Source: Patiria miniata (Eukaryota; Echinodermata; Asteroidea; Valvatida; Asterinidae). From it: a stretch of 64,000 nucleotides of DNA. Made by a program: the position numbers and the translations under genes. The DNA is taken from positions 10,140,777 to 10,204,776 of the forward strand of contig NW_024037076.1 in NCBI RefSeq assembly GCF_015706575.1, written 5' to 3'. Position 1 is the first letter of the stretch. Each line of letters opens with the position of its first letter. The notes under the pieces are model-generated. The model was not told where the DNA came from. It made no database searches and saw only the letters and a list, made by a program, of their open reading frames with translations. This document shows positions 54,101 to 55,129 of this stretch, one piece after another.

Positions 54101-55043
54101 AAAAATATTTGTTTCTAATTCTGTCACTTTTCTTTTTGAGTCACACTGTTAACGTTGACTTCTTTTTTTTTTTTTTTACTTTATTAAGTTCAGATACATC
54201 CAGCCCAATGACTGTCTGATGTGAACAATTTTGTATGATGTATCAAAGTGAACCTGTTATTCTCTTGAAAATGTATTTGCCCATCTAAAGGCCCTGCCAC
54301 ACTGCCTGCGATCATAATGGGGTCTCACTGCGTCCTTAACAAATAGAAAGGGCGCAACAACAACTGCTTGATCGCAGTGAAAACTACTTAGATCGCCAGT
54401 TGGCCGCCAGCTGGTTTTAATAGTCTCCGAAGAACGCCAACAGTTTTAAACGCGACGCGACGCGAGCTCAGAGCGTAGAGCATAGTGTGAGCACAGTGAC
54501 AGCTAAGCGGCGGCGACTAAATCGAGTATTTGGGTTTGACAGGCGCGCGGGATGAGCGCATTATGAGCATAGCTTGAGCTACTTTTTGGCCATTGGAGAC
54601 AGACAAATGTAATTTTGTTGCGTCCTCGCTGCGATTGTTTAAACTTATTTAATATTTTTACTCGCCGTAAGGTCTCCTATGAGAGCGCATAACGTGACAG
54701 GCCCTTTAACGGTTAAAATCATACTGAATTTCACTTGAAAGAAAATATATTTGGACAAGTTCTCCAACACCCTTGAAGAGTTAGTTTGCCCCCGCACGGA
54801 GGCATTGAATCCTGGTGGGGTCGGACGGGATGCAGTTCGAGTTTGTGGAGTTATTTCCGCCCTTCCTCTGAAATAGAAACGGTGGTTGGTCTGTTCGAAA
54901 AGAAAAACAAAATCGTACGGTATAAGGAACAAAAATCTGAACTTACCGGTAGTCGTTGTTTGACTTGACACTGGGAGTGTGACTGAAACAAGAAGAAACA
55001 GAACGGCCACGGAAAGCGCCTCCAACCTCAGTCGCTGACGCAT
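513..55043 (-). CDS. Candidate secreted/membrane SEA-mucin gene, 10 exons seen, 3' end off the left edge
   Basis: Gene-level entry; exons are listed singly below. In transcript order they are 54947-55043, 38382-38456, 19261-19740, 18003-18041, 17404-17547, 10018-11010, 8755-8865, 1970-2314, 1406-1533 and 513-705. The first gives a signal peptide, the next seven give Thr/Pro/Ser-rich O-glycosylation-type repeats, and the last two together give a SEA-like domain. All internal junctions from exon 1 to 1406-1533 are phase 1 and the SEA exons join in phase 0, so the chain is open throughout: 2605 bp, about 868 residues. Established knowledge: SEA domains sit next to the membrane in tethered mucins. 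The inference is a membrane mucin whose transmembrane exon lies outside the window. Joining of exons 16-19 kb apart is inferred from phase and strand, not proven. One or more repeat exons may be skipped or belong to alternative forms. Confidence 0.72.
706..1405. repeat. Intron with a (GAGTC)n-bearing element fragment (about 800-1125)
   Basis: About 800-900 is rich in GTCGAGTCGAG; about 1105-1125 carries GACTCGAGTCTTTA. Between them is AT-rich sequence that recalls, with drift, the complete element at 38700-39550 (shared TTAGGTCAAGAAGGTCGAGTC and AAGTGGGCAT blocks). I see it as a truncated copy of that non-autonomous DNA element. About 1130-1400 shows nothing I recognise. Confidence 0.55.
1406..1533 (-). 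CDS. SEA domain, first exon
   Basis: 128 bp. The acceptor TTTCTGCCTTTTAG|AC is phase 1, which matches all upstream donors; the donor is AATGCT|GTGAGT in phase 0. It encodes VITYDILFCITHIDGMSATL then RPGYLDYTTAEYKELSSRI. In the SEA family the first strand is followed by a loop of the type 'L..tS.eY..l...i...l'. YTTAEYKELSSRIRNA fits that helix-1 pattern well. Its phase-0 end joins directly and in frame to the next exon at 705, placing AIGKI on the same helix. Mixed codon use and non-repetitive sequence set it apart from the Thr-rich exons. Confidence 0.72.
1737..1852. repeat. Hairpin palindrome
   Basis: A near-perfect inverted repeat with arms of about 50 bp (GTAAAAC..CTTCCCTCGGTGATCCATGGAC and its complement) around a GCTTCG loop. 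It lies in the intron between mucin exons 8 and 9, just left of the border of duplication copy A. Shorter hairpins of related layout occur at about 34150-34225 and 50850-50935. Confidence 0.7.
1970..2314 (-). CDS. Mucin exon 8: VTTEPPTT repeats, shorter copy
   Basis: 345 bp, 115 codons, phase 1 to phase 1. The acceptor is TGTCGTGTTACAG|TG and the donor TGCG|GTGAGA. It has about 14 units of VTTEPPTT/VTTEPTTT, one VTIAPTTT, and ends TTTCQCG. It is the last Thr/Pro-rich exon before the SEA exons. Its sequence, splice sites and 3' intron are nearly the same as exon 6, but it has 27 fewer units. The VTIAP variant unit occurs in both copies, which suggests the arrays changed length after the duplication rather than being remade. 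Confidence 0.77.
2500..2700 (+). repeat. Minisatellite, about 55-60 bp unit
   Basis: Three drifted units built on GGGCGTGTTAGTGTTTGATT, GTGGCTCTTTACTCACGCGA and GGACACAAG. The copy B equivalent is 11200-11395. A longer array of the same family is at 20000-20700. Confidence 0.75.
3080..3480 (+). mobile_element. LINE 3' fragment (C-terminal tail of ORF2), copy A
   Basis: A plus-strand reading gives LLYGILSLGQRSLGCPKKRY then NDCIQANSS, the 'lLyGel..GkR..GgpkkRykD.lk.sL' tail seen after the reverse transcriptase of many non-LTR elements. It is followed about 200 bp later by a CSVCGSFIELLRPHS remnant of the C-terminal Cys/His finger. The frame shifts and is interrupted between these parts, and no reverse transcriptase core remains. 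It is a dead fragment carried inside the duplication. The clade cannot be fixed from the tail alone. Confidence 0.55.
3588..3872. mobile_element. MITE with GGGCGGATCCAG-type ends and poly-G/poly-C
   Basis: The left end is AAGGGCGAATCCAGAAC and the right end GATCCGCCCTTGG, which are inverted repeats. The interior contains runs of 9-10 G and C and the phrase ATGGCCCCCTTTGGCCACC. The copy B partner (12283-12524) has lost about 60 bp next to the left end. A third copy is at 20293-20572. It is non-autonomous and carries no coding sequence. Confidence 0.65.
4285..7260. mobile_element. Long foldback element with YY1-like motif array, copy A
   Basis: An imperfect palindrome of about 3 kb centred near 5690. 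Matching arm parts include GGAAATATGCCTAATTTGCAT (about 4337 and, inverted, about 7210), GGCGGCCAT...CCAAGATGGCCGCC (4905-4945 and 5795-5835), and the inner TTGATACCAAGGAACCCAAG hairpin at 5630-5745. The left arm has an internal duplication (4300-4400 versus 4660-4770). The middle 4.9-5.85 kb holds about a dozen motifs of the form GATGGCAGCCATCTTGGAT. No transposase is seen. A smaller MITE is nested at 6523-6980. Confidence 0.75.
6523..6980. mobile_element. Nested MITE with AAAATGTGATATCCCT ends, copy A
   Basis: The left end AAAATGTGATATCCCTATG and the right end CACAGGGATATCACATTTTC are inverted repeats about 460 bp apart, inside the right arm of the foldback element. No family assigned and no coding sequence supported. 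Confidence 0.6.
7435..8140. repeat. Interspersed repeat, about 0.7 kb (copy A; copy B about 16085-16785)
   Basis: Found three times: here, in copy B, and at 37165-37900. In the third copy the inner roughly 480 bp is reversed relative to the flanks. No coding sequence and no clear ends. The adjacent stretch to about 8470, with a block shared at 22395-22560, is also repetitive. Confidence 0.6.
8755..8865 (-). CDS. Mucin exon 7: TTTPGS repeats ending in STICQCG
   Basis: 111 bp, 37 codons, phase 1 to phase 1. It has six TTTPGS-type units (one TTNPGS) and ends STICQCG at donor TGTG|GTGAGT. The acceptor CATTCTAG|GA is the copy A equivalent of CATTCCAG in exon 5. It lies in copy A of the 8-kb duplication, and the flanking introns match those of 17404-17547 closely on both sides. 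Confidence 0.7.
9076..9126 (+). repeat. (TTG)n microsatellite at the copy A border
   Basis: About ten TTG units; the copy B counterpart at 17756-17790 is shorter and imperfect. It coincides with the end of homology between copies. Confidence 0.8.
9129..9929. other. Single-copy spacer between duplication copies, with one exon-like stretch
   Basis: It begins with a short telomere-like run (GGGTTAGGTTTAGGGTAAGG, 9160-9180). On the minus strand 9674-9758 is bounded by TTGACTTTCAG and CCTG|GTGTGT and reads NTSDWDKKIIFIAKNLAKEL then KYIPNPG, which looks protein-like. It needs a phase-0 acceptor, which none of the upstream phase-1 donors can supply, so I do not include it in the mucin gene. The rest shows nothing. 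Confidence 0.3.
10018..11010 (-). CDS. Mucin exon 6: large VTTEPPTT tandem-repeat exon
   Basis: 993 bp, 331 codons, phase 1 to phase 1. The acceptor is GTCGTGTTACAG-type (here GACGTGTTACAG|TG) and the donor is TGCG|GTGAGA. It encodes about 41 copies of an eight-residue unit VTTEPPTT (24-bp DNA unit), with variants VTTEPTTT, VTTESTTT and VTIAPTTT, then TTAVTTGTTTCQCG. The half nearest the donor shows a 72-bp higher-order period (two EPPTT units followed by one ESTTT). Nearly every unit has four or five Thr, so it is a classic O-glycan scaffold with a regularly spaced acidic residue. It is the copy B partner of 1970-2314 and is exactly 648 bp (27 units) longer. Copy number is probably polymorphic. 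Confidence 0.78.
11785..12180 (+). mobile_element. LINE 3' fragment, copy B
   Basis: The duplicate of 3080-3480 with a handful of substitutions. Here WNFSMEFFRLAREVWDALKS is the shifted reading of the same tail. No independent insertion; it arrived with the 8-kb duplication. Confidence 0.55.
12283..12524. mobile_element. MITE with GGGCGGATCCAG-type ends, copy B, 5'-deleted
   Basis: Same element as 3588-3872. The sequence jumps from TTAAGGGCG to TGTCCCAAAAAAG, so most of the left inverted repeat is gone. Homopolymer G and C runs are longer than in copy A. Confidence 0.6.
12930..15905. mobile_element. Long foldback element with YY1-like motif array, copy B
   Basis: The duplicate of 4285-7260. 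The arms, central hairpin and motif array are all kept, with scattered substitutions. One array motif reads CTGCCATGTTGG instead of CCGCCATCTTGG. Confidence 0.75.
15167..15624. mobile_element. Nested MITE with AAAATGTGATATCCCT ends, copy B
   Basis: Duplicate of 6523-6980, nearly unchanged. Confidence 0.6.
17404..17547 (-). CDS. Mucin exon 5: TTTPGS repeats ending in STICQCG
   Basis: 144 bp, 48 codons, phase 1 to phase 1. It encodes about eight six-residue units of the form TTTPGS (18-bp DNA unit), with variants TTPGL and TTTPGP, and ends STICQCG at donor TGTG|GTGAGT. The acceptor is CATTCCAG|GA; an acceptor at a later repeat unit is possible because every unit contains CCAG|GA. It lies in copy B of the 8-kb duplication. 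Its sister is 8755-8865, which is 33 bp shorter. Two cysteines at the end (CxC) may form inter- or intra-chain disulphides. Confidence 0.7.
18003..18041 (-). CDS. Mucin micro-exon 4 (39 bp)
   Basis: A 39-bp exon, 13 codons, phase 1 to phase 1. It has an excellent acceptor (CTCCTCCCACCAACCTTCCACAG) and donor TGTG|GTGAGT. It encodes AEPTTIPGTICPCG. The C-terminal TICxCG signature matches the ends of the exons at 17404 and 8755 (STICQCG) and of 1970 and 10018 (TTCQCG). About 150 bp of intron beyond the donor is alignable, with drift, to the intron beside the 17404 exon (shared GGTGCTAGA, CCCCAACrTTACT and ATCTTAAT-type blocks). It is therefore an older copy of the same exon unit with its repeats reduced to one. 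Confidence 0.7.
18150..18265 (+). repeat. Telomere-like (GGGTTA)n run, degenerate
   Basis: About 15 drifted GGGTTA/GGGTTT units. Similar interstitial runs are at 9160-9180 and 38095-38182. All lie in mucin introns near duplicated exon units. Confidence 0.8.
18300..19255. other. Intron sequence, nothing recognised
   Basis: AT-rich, with no splice-bounded Thr-rich exon, no RNA gene and no terminal inverted repeats seen. Part of the intron between mucin exons 3 and 4. Confidence 0.5.
19261..19740 (-). CDS. Mucin exon 3: five 30-residue TTLAQA repeats
   Basis: 480 bp, 160 codons, phase 1 to phase 1. The acceptor CCGTCGTAG|AT follows a C/T-rich stretch (CCCTTCCACC...GTTCC). The donor is AAAT|GTTAGT, weaker than the other exons. 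Translation gives about five units of 30-31 residues built on TTLAQAIPPGTSTTAGSTT then PPVDGSPTTPT. Two subtypes alternate: PPV(D/E)GS and HRVGGPP. Units 1 and 4 share an extra Asn before TTLAQA, so the array seems to have grown by multi-unit duplication. The repeat is longer than and unrelated to the 24-bp and 18-bp units of the other exons. The frame is open upstream of the chosen acceptor, so the 5' edge is inferred from phase and pyrimidine tract. Confidence 0.68.
20000..20700 (+). repeat. Minisatellite array of the GGCTCTTTACTCAC family, split by a MITE
   Basis: About seven units of GAGGGCATGTTAGTGTTTGA, TTAGTGGCTCTTTACTCACG and CGAGGACACAAGCA, strongly drifted. The array is interrupted at 20293-20572 by a GGGCGGATCCAG-type MITE. 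Related three-unit arrays lie in both copies of the 8-kb duplication. Confidence 0.75.
20293..20572. mobile_element. MITE with GGGCGGATCCAG-type ends, third copy
   Basis: The left end is AGGGCGGATCCAGAAC and the right end CCCCTGGATTCGCCGTTGG, with the same poly-G core and GGCATGGCC phrase as 3588-3872. It sits inside the minisatellite. Confidence 0.65.
20700..23230. other. Intron stretch, mostly unrecognised
   Basis: No coding exon is supported on either strand. 22395-22560 repeats a block also seen at 8215-8400 and 16855-17040 (TTCGTGTTCATGCATTAGCC-like and the TTTGACCCCAGT phrase). Poly-C/poly-A runs occur at 21840-21860 and 22625-22665. The rest is featureless. Confidence 0.45.
23312..23569 (+). 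repeat. 256-bp repeat, plus orientation
   Basis: It begins CAGAATGCCATCCCCACTTC and ends GCTACCCCAAAAGTTA. The sequence is identical, as far as I can trace it, to the reverse complement of 26148-26403. It is inserted into an R2 copy. A diverged relative is at about 25240-25420 (shared GGCCATCGTGGCTT and CAGAGCCACG blocks). Confidence 0.75.
24179..24792. mobile_element. Possible solo LTR or other insertion in R2
   Basis: Compared with the uninterrupted R2 copy at about 33345, about 615 bp is inserted between GGTTTAAAGAAA and AGAAACAAGAATGC. The block starts TGTACGG and is flanked by AGAAA on both sides, a possible 5-bp target duplication. The size and duplication length would suit a solo LTR, but the right end is not a clean CA. 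Family not assigned. Confidence 0.3.
25610..26000. mobile_element. Foldback element, about 0.39 kb
   Basis: Imperfect palindrome. The inner arms CACATGATTCGGGGCAAGC and GCTTGCCCCGAATCATGTG face each other across about 110 bp; the outer arms pair AAGCCATTTG with AAATGGCTTA and ACCAAAGACACTGTT with its rough complement. Non-coding. Confidence 0.7.
26148..26403 (-). repeat. 256-bp repeat, minus orientation
   Basis: Inverted partner of 23312-23569, 2.6 kb away, with no difference noted over about 250 bp. Such identity between two intronic repeats points to a very recent event or to gene conversion. Confidence 0.75.
26945..27360. repeat. AT-rich palindromic minisatellite (TCATAATTATGACTTA)
   Basis: About 25 drifted copies of a 15-16 bp unit combining CATAATTATG (self-complementary) with ACTTATA. 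The units are mostly in one orientation on the left and inverted on the right (TAAGTCATAATTATGAGATA), so the array as a whole can fold back at about 27130-27150. Confidence 0.8.
27457..28130. repeat. Interspersed repeat family R3, copy 1
   Basis: Shares long blocks with 33690-34770 and with 47640-47738 plus 50704-51335: CTGCGTGCCTTCAATGTGTA, GGAGCACAAAAGGGAAATAT, CACCTCAAGAAC, CACTCAGACAACATGGT and CATAGCGGTTAGCACCGTG. It includes a poly-G run and a promoter-proximal-like AT tract. Class unknown. Confidence 0.65.
28573..30154 (+). CDS. MADF/BESS-type DNA-binding protein, 3' exons, interrupted by a MITE
   Basis: Exon pieces are 28573-28640 plus 29319-29365 (one exon split by a MITE) and 29870-30154. 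The first exon starts after TTATTTTTTTCAG in phase 2 and reads QGTGAENVNQSRWSHFQEM, the end of a MADF domain ('GxGa..v..skW.fye.l.FL'). With one TAA target copy counted, the frame runs on through KESMKTGPSKDLLEPQ to donor CAG|GTACAT. The last exon (acceptor TTCTCTTTCAG, phase 0) gives a linker with the basic patch PPRKRKS, then a C-terminal BESS motif from about EEYFAKHVAASLRQLSPIAR, and a TAG stop. MADF-BESS proteins are DNA-binding regulators, also found as Harbinger-related accessory proteins. The MADF N-terminal exons are not in evidence nearby. The copy as read would stop inside the MITE unless the MITE is spliced out, so this allele may be damaged. Confidence 0.75.
28641..29315. mobile_element. 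Harbinger-like MITE inserted in the MADF exon
   Basis: The left end is AGGGCATGTCACA and the right end GTGTGACAGGGCCT (inverted), flanked by TAA on both sides (28638-28640 and 29316-29318). TAA/TTA 3-bp targets are typical of PIF/Harbinger. It is 675 bp, GC-richer than its surroundings, and carries no transposase. A second, shorter member is at 54288-54713. Confidence 0.75.
29560..29826. mobile_element. hAT-like MITE filled with (TACTYG)n
   Basis: The ends CAGTGTTGTAGTAC and GGACTACAACACTG are inverted repeats of the CAGTGTTG type known from hAT-derived elements. The interior is a hexamer array of TACTCG/TACTTG. It lies in the last intron of the MADF/BESS gene. An 8-bp target duplication is not evident. 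Confidence 0.65.
29870..30154 (+). CDS. Last exon: basic linker, BESS motif and stop codon
   Basis: 94 codons plus TAG. The Pro-rich/basic segment (QPPPRKRKSGP) may act in nuclear import. The final 40 residues match BESS spacing: aromatic/hydrophobic residues at YFAKHVAASL, LSPIAREHAK and VFLKYCAKED. BESS motifs mediate protein-protein contacts in MADF-family factors. The splice acceptor has a strong pyrimidine tract (TTTACATTCTCTTTCAG). The exon lies in the 18.6-kb mucin intron on the opposite strand. Confidence 0.78.
   Translation, partial: TRQATAHTEDLTEPSPITQPPPRKRKSGPFASARQTMMEKALKVLTTPDPKPADGEEYFAKHVAASLRQLSPIAREHAKCDVQQVFLKYCAKED
30191..30196 (+). terminator. Polyadenylation signal AATAAA of the MADF/BESS gene
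   Basis: AATAAA lies 37 bp after the TAG stop, followed by a T-rich stretch. It fits a short 3' UTR. Confidence 0.6.
30555..30930. mobile_element. MITE with GTCTCCGGTTTCTGG ends, copy 1
   Basis: The left end is TTAGGCCAAAAAAAAGTCTC and the right end CATACCAGAAACCGGATAC. The interior matches 46110-46503 (inverted) and 46722-46977: CTCGATCATAACCCCATCTA, CAGCAGCAGGATTCCGGTCA and GCGCATGGCTACGGCGACGC. It contains no coding sequence. Confidence 0.7.
31140..31880. mobile_element. Foldback element of the AGGTCA-array family, shorter member
   Basis: Shares with 40840-42665 the phrases CATGACCCAAGTC, GGTCACCAGGGGTCAGATAT and GGCATGAAGACCGGACATGC. The ends CTGATCAATGCCACAATTTC and GTGCACAATTCTGGCACTAA are roughly complementary. 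It has fewer internal units than the 42-kb member. Confidence 0.55.
31990..32210. repeat. Fragment of the YY1-motif foldback element
   Basis: Contains AATAGCGGCCATTTTGAAAT, AAGATGGCTGCCATTCATTG and TGGTATCCATTACATGGGTT, matching the centre of 4285-7260. It joins directly to R2 sequence at about 32215. Confidence 0.6.
32400..33690. repeat. Interspersed repeat family R2, most complete copy
   Basis: Uninterrupted across the positions where the 23.2-25.1 kb copy has insertions. The head segment (CGTACTTCCCAAGTCCTTTC...) is present twice in tandem (about 32535-32680 and 32680-32790). Confidence 0.6.
33690..34770. repeat. Interspersed repeat family R3, copy 2, with a 153-bp tandem duplication
   Basis: 33757-33909 is repeated almost exactly at 33910-34062. 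153 bp is 51 codons, so the minus frame stays open through both units (CSANFVHIESTQRERVCSNP in each). Whether that frame means anything is unknown. It continues into the duplicated segment described at 50704-54225. Confidence 0.65.
34775..35806. mobile_element. piggyBac-like MITE at a TTAA target
   Basis: TTAA at 34771-34774 and at 35807-35810 flank ends CCCTTTAGTGCCTGAG and GCAAGGCACTATAGGG, which are inverted repeats. A paralogous copy at about 51375 reads ATCATTAAGATTT with a single TTAA: an empty site. The interior has two direct copies of GTCAGGCATTTACAGTTGCG then TTATACACTATATTCCTCAT, and palindromic ACGTCCACATATGTGGACGT. No transposase is seen. Confidence 0.85.
36084..36165 (+). CDS. 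Candidate signal-peptide exon in a duplicated segment (also 51655-51735)
   Basis: ATG in context GCAAGATGC, then MRSSILLATVLFLNTFQTLG with ALHF; the sister at 51655 reads MRSLILLATVLFLNTFQTLG with ALHF. The hydrophobic core and small-residue end look like a secretion signal, and the frame is preserved in both copies up to LHF, after which indels differ. About 60-140 bp on, both copies also keep the reading MAGACPKKEAGMY. There is no firm donor or stop architecture. This may be a fragment of a small secreted-protein gene caught in a repeat, or chance. Confidence 0.3.
36323..36391 (-). repeat. tRNA-like sequence (SINE head or tRNA relic)
   Basis: The minus strand reads GGCTGGATAGCTCAGTTGGA, TAGAGCACCAG, ... 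GGCAGGTTCAATTCC. The A box (TAGCTCAGTTGG) and B box (GGTTCAATTCC) are good and the acceptor stem is only partial. The loop would give UGU but lacks U33. The paralogue at 51890-51962 has changed boxes, so neither looks like a working tRNA. Confidence 0.55.
36436..36634. mobile_element. MITE with CAGTGGCGTAGCCAGG ends
   Basis: The left end is CAGTGGCGTAGCCAGGAATT and the right end CGTGGCTAGGCCACTG, inverted. The core has runs of 7-14 G and C. A second copy at 43239-43400 lacks the right end. The two copies mark the two edges of the roughly 7-kb block that splits the duplicated segment. Confidence 0.75.
37165..37900. repeat. 0.7-kb repeat with inverted middle
   Basis: The outer parts match 7441-7475 and about 7960-8130 in direct orientation. 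The middle (about 37200-37690) matches about 7480-7950 in reverse. See the findings entry. Confidence 0.6.
38095..38182 (+). repeat. Telomere-like (GGGTTA)n run
   Basis: About 13 units of GGGTTA with variants; interstitial, inside a mucin intron about 200 bp from the exon 2 donor. Confidence 0.8.
38382..38456 (-). CDS. Mucin exon 2: TSTPEP/TTPPEP repeats
   Basis: 75 bp, 25 codons, phase 1 to phase 1. The acceptor is CCCCTTCAG|AA after a pyrimidine tract and the donor is GGTG|GTAAGT. The peptide is LTSTPEPTTPPEPTSTPEP then ATTPGG, with 8-residue units rich in Thr, Ser and Pro and regularly spaced Glu, as expected of a short mucin domain. A damaged sister exon lies 1.7 kb upstream at 40118-40191. 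The exon sits inside the roughly 7-kb block that splits the duplicated segment 33.7-36.4 / 43.4-45.6 kb. Confidence 0.7.
38700..39550. mobile_element. Non-autonomous element with (GAGTC)n-rich ends
   Basis: Both ends carry dense GAGTC/GACTC pentamers (38735-38870 and 39355-39540) in opposed orientation, around about 480 bp of AT-rich sequence. The right edge GACTCGAGTCTTTAAAACTC resembles hAT-type CAGAGTTTTAAAG termini. A truncated relative is at 800-1125. Confidence 0.6.
40118..40191 (-). pseudogene. Decayed paralogue of the 38.4-kb mucin exon
   Basis: The sequence reads as VQTKTSEPTTTSEPINTTEQ, the same TSEP/TTPEP style as the exon at 38382-38456. The flanking intron also matches: about 230 bp of leader includes a shared AAATCTGCGGATC block and the shared CTTTTATTTTTAACAT just beyond the donor side. 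Against the 75-bp functional copy it is 74 bp long, with one base lost in the GAACCAACC motif, which breaks the frame. The donor reads GTG|GAAAGT instead of GTG|GTAAGT, so GT is lost. Both changes argue that it is no longer spliced in. It shows that the 38.4-kb exon was duplicated and one copy then died. Confidence 0.7.
40840..42665. mobile_element. Foldback element with AGGTCA half-site array
   Basis: A palindrome of about 1.8 kb. The left end TACAATTGTGCACTTTGTGA pairs with the right end TCACAAAGTGCACAGTTGTA. Each arm has about four units of roughly 155 bp. Each unit has the core TGACCTCTGGTGACCTTTGA followed by GAGGTCAATGAACTT, with a CTATTTATAAT tail and CATGACCCAAGTC. No coding sequence. 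It lies in mucin intron 1. Confidence 0.75.
43239..43400. mobile_element. MITE with CAGTGGCGTAGCCAGG ends, right end missing
   Basis: Same left end and poly-G core as 36436-36634. It stops at GGGGGCTGTC and passes directly into the second half of the split segment. Its last 90 bp take part in the 160-bp tandem duplication. Confidence 0.7.
43311..43630 (+). repeat. Perfect 160-bp tandem duplication
   Basis: 43311-43470 and 43471-43630 are identical base for base. The unit spans the broken end of the CAGTGGCGTAGCC MITE and the first 70 bp of the split segment, so it formed after they were joined. Confidence 0.9.
43403..45570. repeat. Second half of the split duplicated segment
   Basis: Aligns to about 52140-54200 throughout (for example GAACACTCTGAGCGGTACAT, GGCAGCGGCGAGTCGAGGAC and GACCCTTTATAGCTGTCCAT). 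It contains a second tRNA-like stretch (GAGCTATCCAGCC, about 43923). The first half is 33690-36425. Confidence 0.8.
45570..46110. other. Intron stretch, nothing recognised but a short R2-like scrap
   Basis: 45900-46030 resembles the tail of 32230-32400 (CGACGGGTCTAAAAGTATAC-type and GGAAATACACTT blocks). No exon or RNA gene is seen. Confidence 0.4.
46110..46503. mobile_element. MITE with GTCTCCGGTTTCTGG ends, copy 2 (inverted)
   Basis: Ends AGGGCCAAAAAAAAAAGTCT and GAAACCGGAGAC...GGCCTA. It is the complete reverse-orientation partner of 30555-30930, with an added poly-C/poly-A run. Confidence 0.7.
46722..46977. mobile_element. MITE with GTCTCCGGTTTCTGG ends, copy 3, one end missing
   Basis: It starts mid-element at CAAACTCACTGGTTTGACTG and runs to GAAACTGGAGAC..GGCCTAA. 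The missing end was apparently lost where it joins an R2 fragment. Confidence 0.65.
46975..47172 (-). mobile_element. tRNA-derived SINE
   Basis: The minus strand reads GGGGTGCCGTGGTCCAATGG, TTACGGTGTTCGACTCG..., ACGGGTTCGAATCC, then the body GGGAACATGGCGCTTGTGCT, CTTCAGCAAGGAACTTGACC, ... TTAAAGAACCAAGTTACAC. The A and B boxes are good, and the 'cttcagcaaggaacttgacc' body is of the kind shared by several marine-animal SINEs. Confidence 0.75.
47185..47660. repeat. R2 fragment passing into an R3 fragment
   Basis: Blocks GCATGGAGGCTTGGTATGAG, TGTACTCTTAAACTTTGTTA and CCAGACTGCGTGACAGTCGG match R2 and the R2/R3 junction seen at 33620-33720. Confidence 0.6.
47739..50703. mobile_element. Large foldback element, 1.3-kb arms
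   Basis: The outer ends TCAGTGGGCTTGTGG and CCATAAGCCCACTGA and the inner ends AAGATTGGATATATCAGAAGG (about 49024) and CCTTTTGATATATCCAATCTT (about 49378) are inverted. Arms 47739-49045 and 49374-50703 pair along their whole length (about 85-90% by eye) around a 0.33-kb spacer. Each arm contains two related subunits (the GGCCCATATG...CACTCTCAGG-type block near 47760 recurs near 48245). It is inserted into an R3 copy. No coding sequence. Confidence 0.8.
49195..49310 (+). repeat. tRNA-like SINE scrap in the foldback spacer
   Basis: GTTGGCTCATTGGTTACTTTT, CTCGACTTTCATCGCAGGAT and TCGATTTCTGCC recall an A box, anticodon arm and B box. There is no recognisable body. Confidence 0.35.
50704..54225. 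repeat. Duplicated segment, uninterrupted copy (about 3.5 kb)
   Basis: Matches 33690-36425 (without the piggyBac-like MITE) and then 43403-45570 (without the 36.4-43.2 kb block). It holds R3 tail sequence, a hairpin at 50850-50935, the candidate signal-peptide stretch at 51655, and tRNA-like stretches near 51890-51962 and 52470-52540. Because it is uninterrupted it shows the pre-insertion state of the other copy at two places. Confidence 0.8.
54288..54713. mobile_element. Harbinger-like MITE, second member, in mucin intron 1
   Basis: Ends AGGCCCTGCCACACTGCC and ACGTGACAGGCCCTT, flanked by TAA. It shares GCGTCCTCGCTGCGA, AGGTCTCCTAT and AGTGTGAGC blocks with 28641-29315 in reverse orientation. 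Confidence 0.65.
54947..55043 (-). CDS. Mucin exon 1: start codon and signal peptide
   Basis: The ATG has A at -3 (context gcaagATGC). It opens 32 codons starting MRQRLRLEA, followed by a hydrophobic core (LSVAVLFLLVSVTLPV) and a plausible cleavage site at VSSQ, then TTTT. This is an n/h/c signal-peptide layout. The exon ends in a strong donor, ACCG|GTAAGT, in phase 1. That phase matches the acceptors of all the Thr/Pro-rich exons downstream, and the peptide already turns into a Thr run before the splice. In the genomic strand the frame stays open beyond the donor into intron sequence, which I read as coincidental. The next acceptor in the chain is 16.5 kb away at 38456. An Harbinger-like MITE (54288-54713) sits just inside the first intron. 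Confidence 0.8.
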
Positions 55044-55116
55044 CTTGCTCGCCTGGGTTGGCCGGCGATGGCCCTGCCTTAAACTTCGACCAGAAATCCC
55101 GTTGAATCACTGTAGC

Positions 55117-55124
55117 TTATATGG
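55117..55124 (-). promoter_or_regulatory. TATA-like box of the mucin gene
   Basis: On the minus strand CATATAAGC lies about 75 bp upstream of the exon 1 ATG. A start site about 30 bp downstream would give a 5' UTR of roughly 45 bp. The position fits and the match to TATA is good. No initiator element was confirmed. Confidence 0.45.
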
Positions 55125-55129
55125 TCGCG

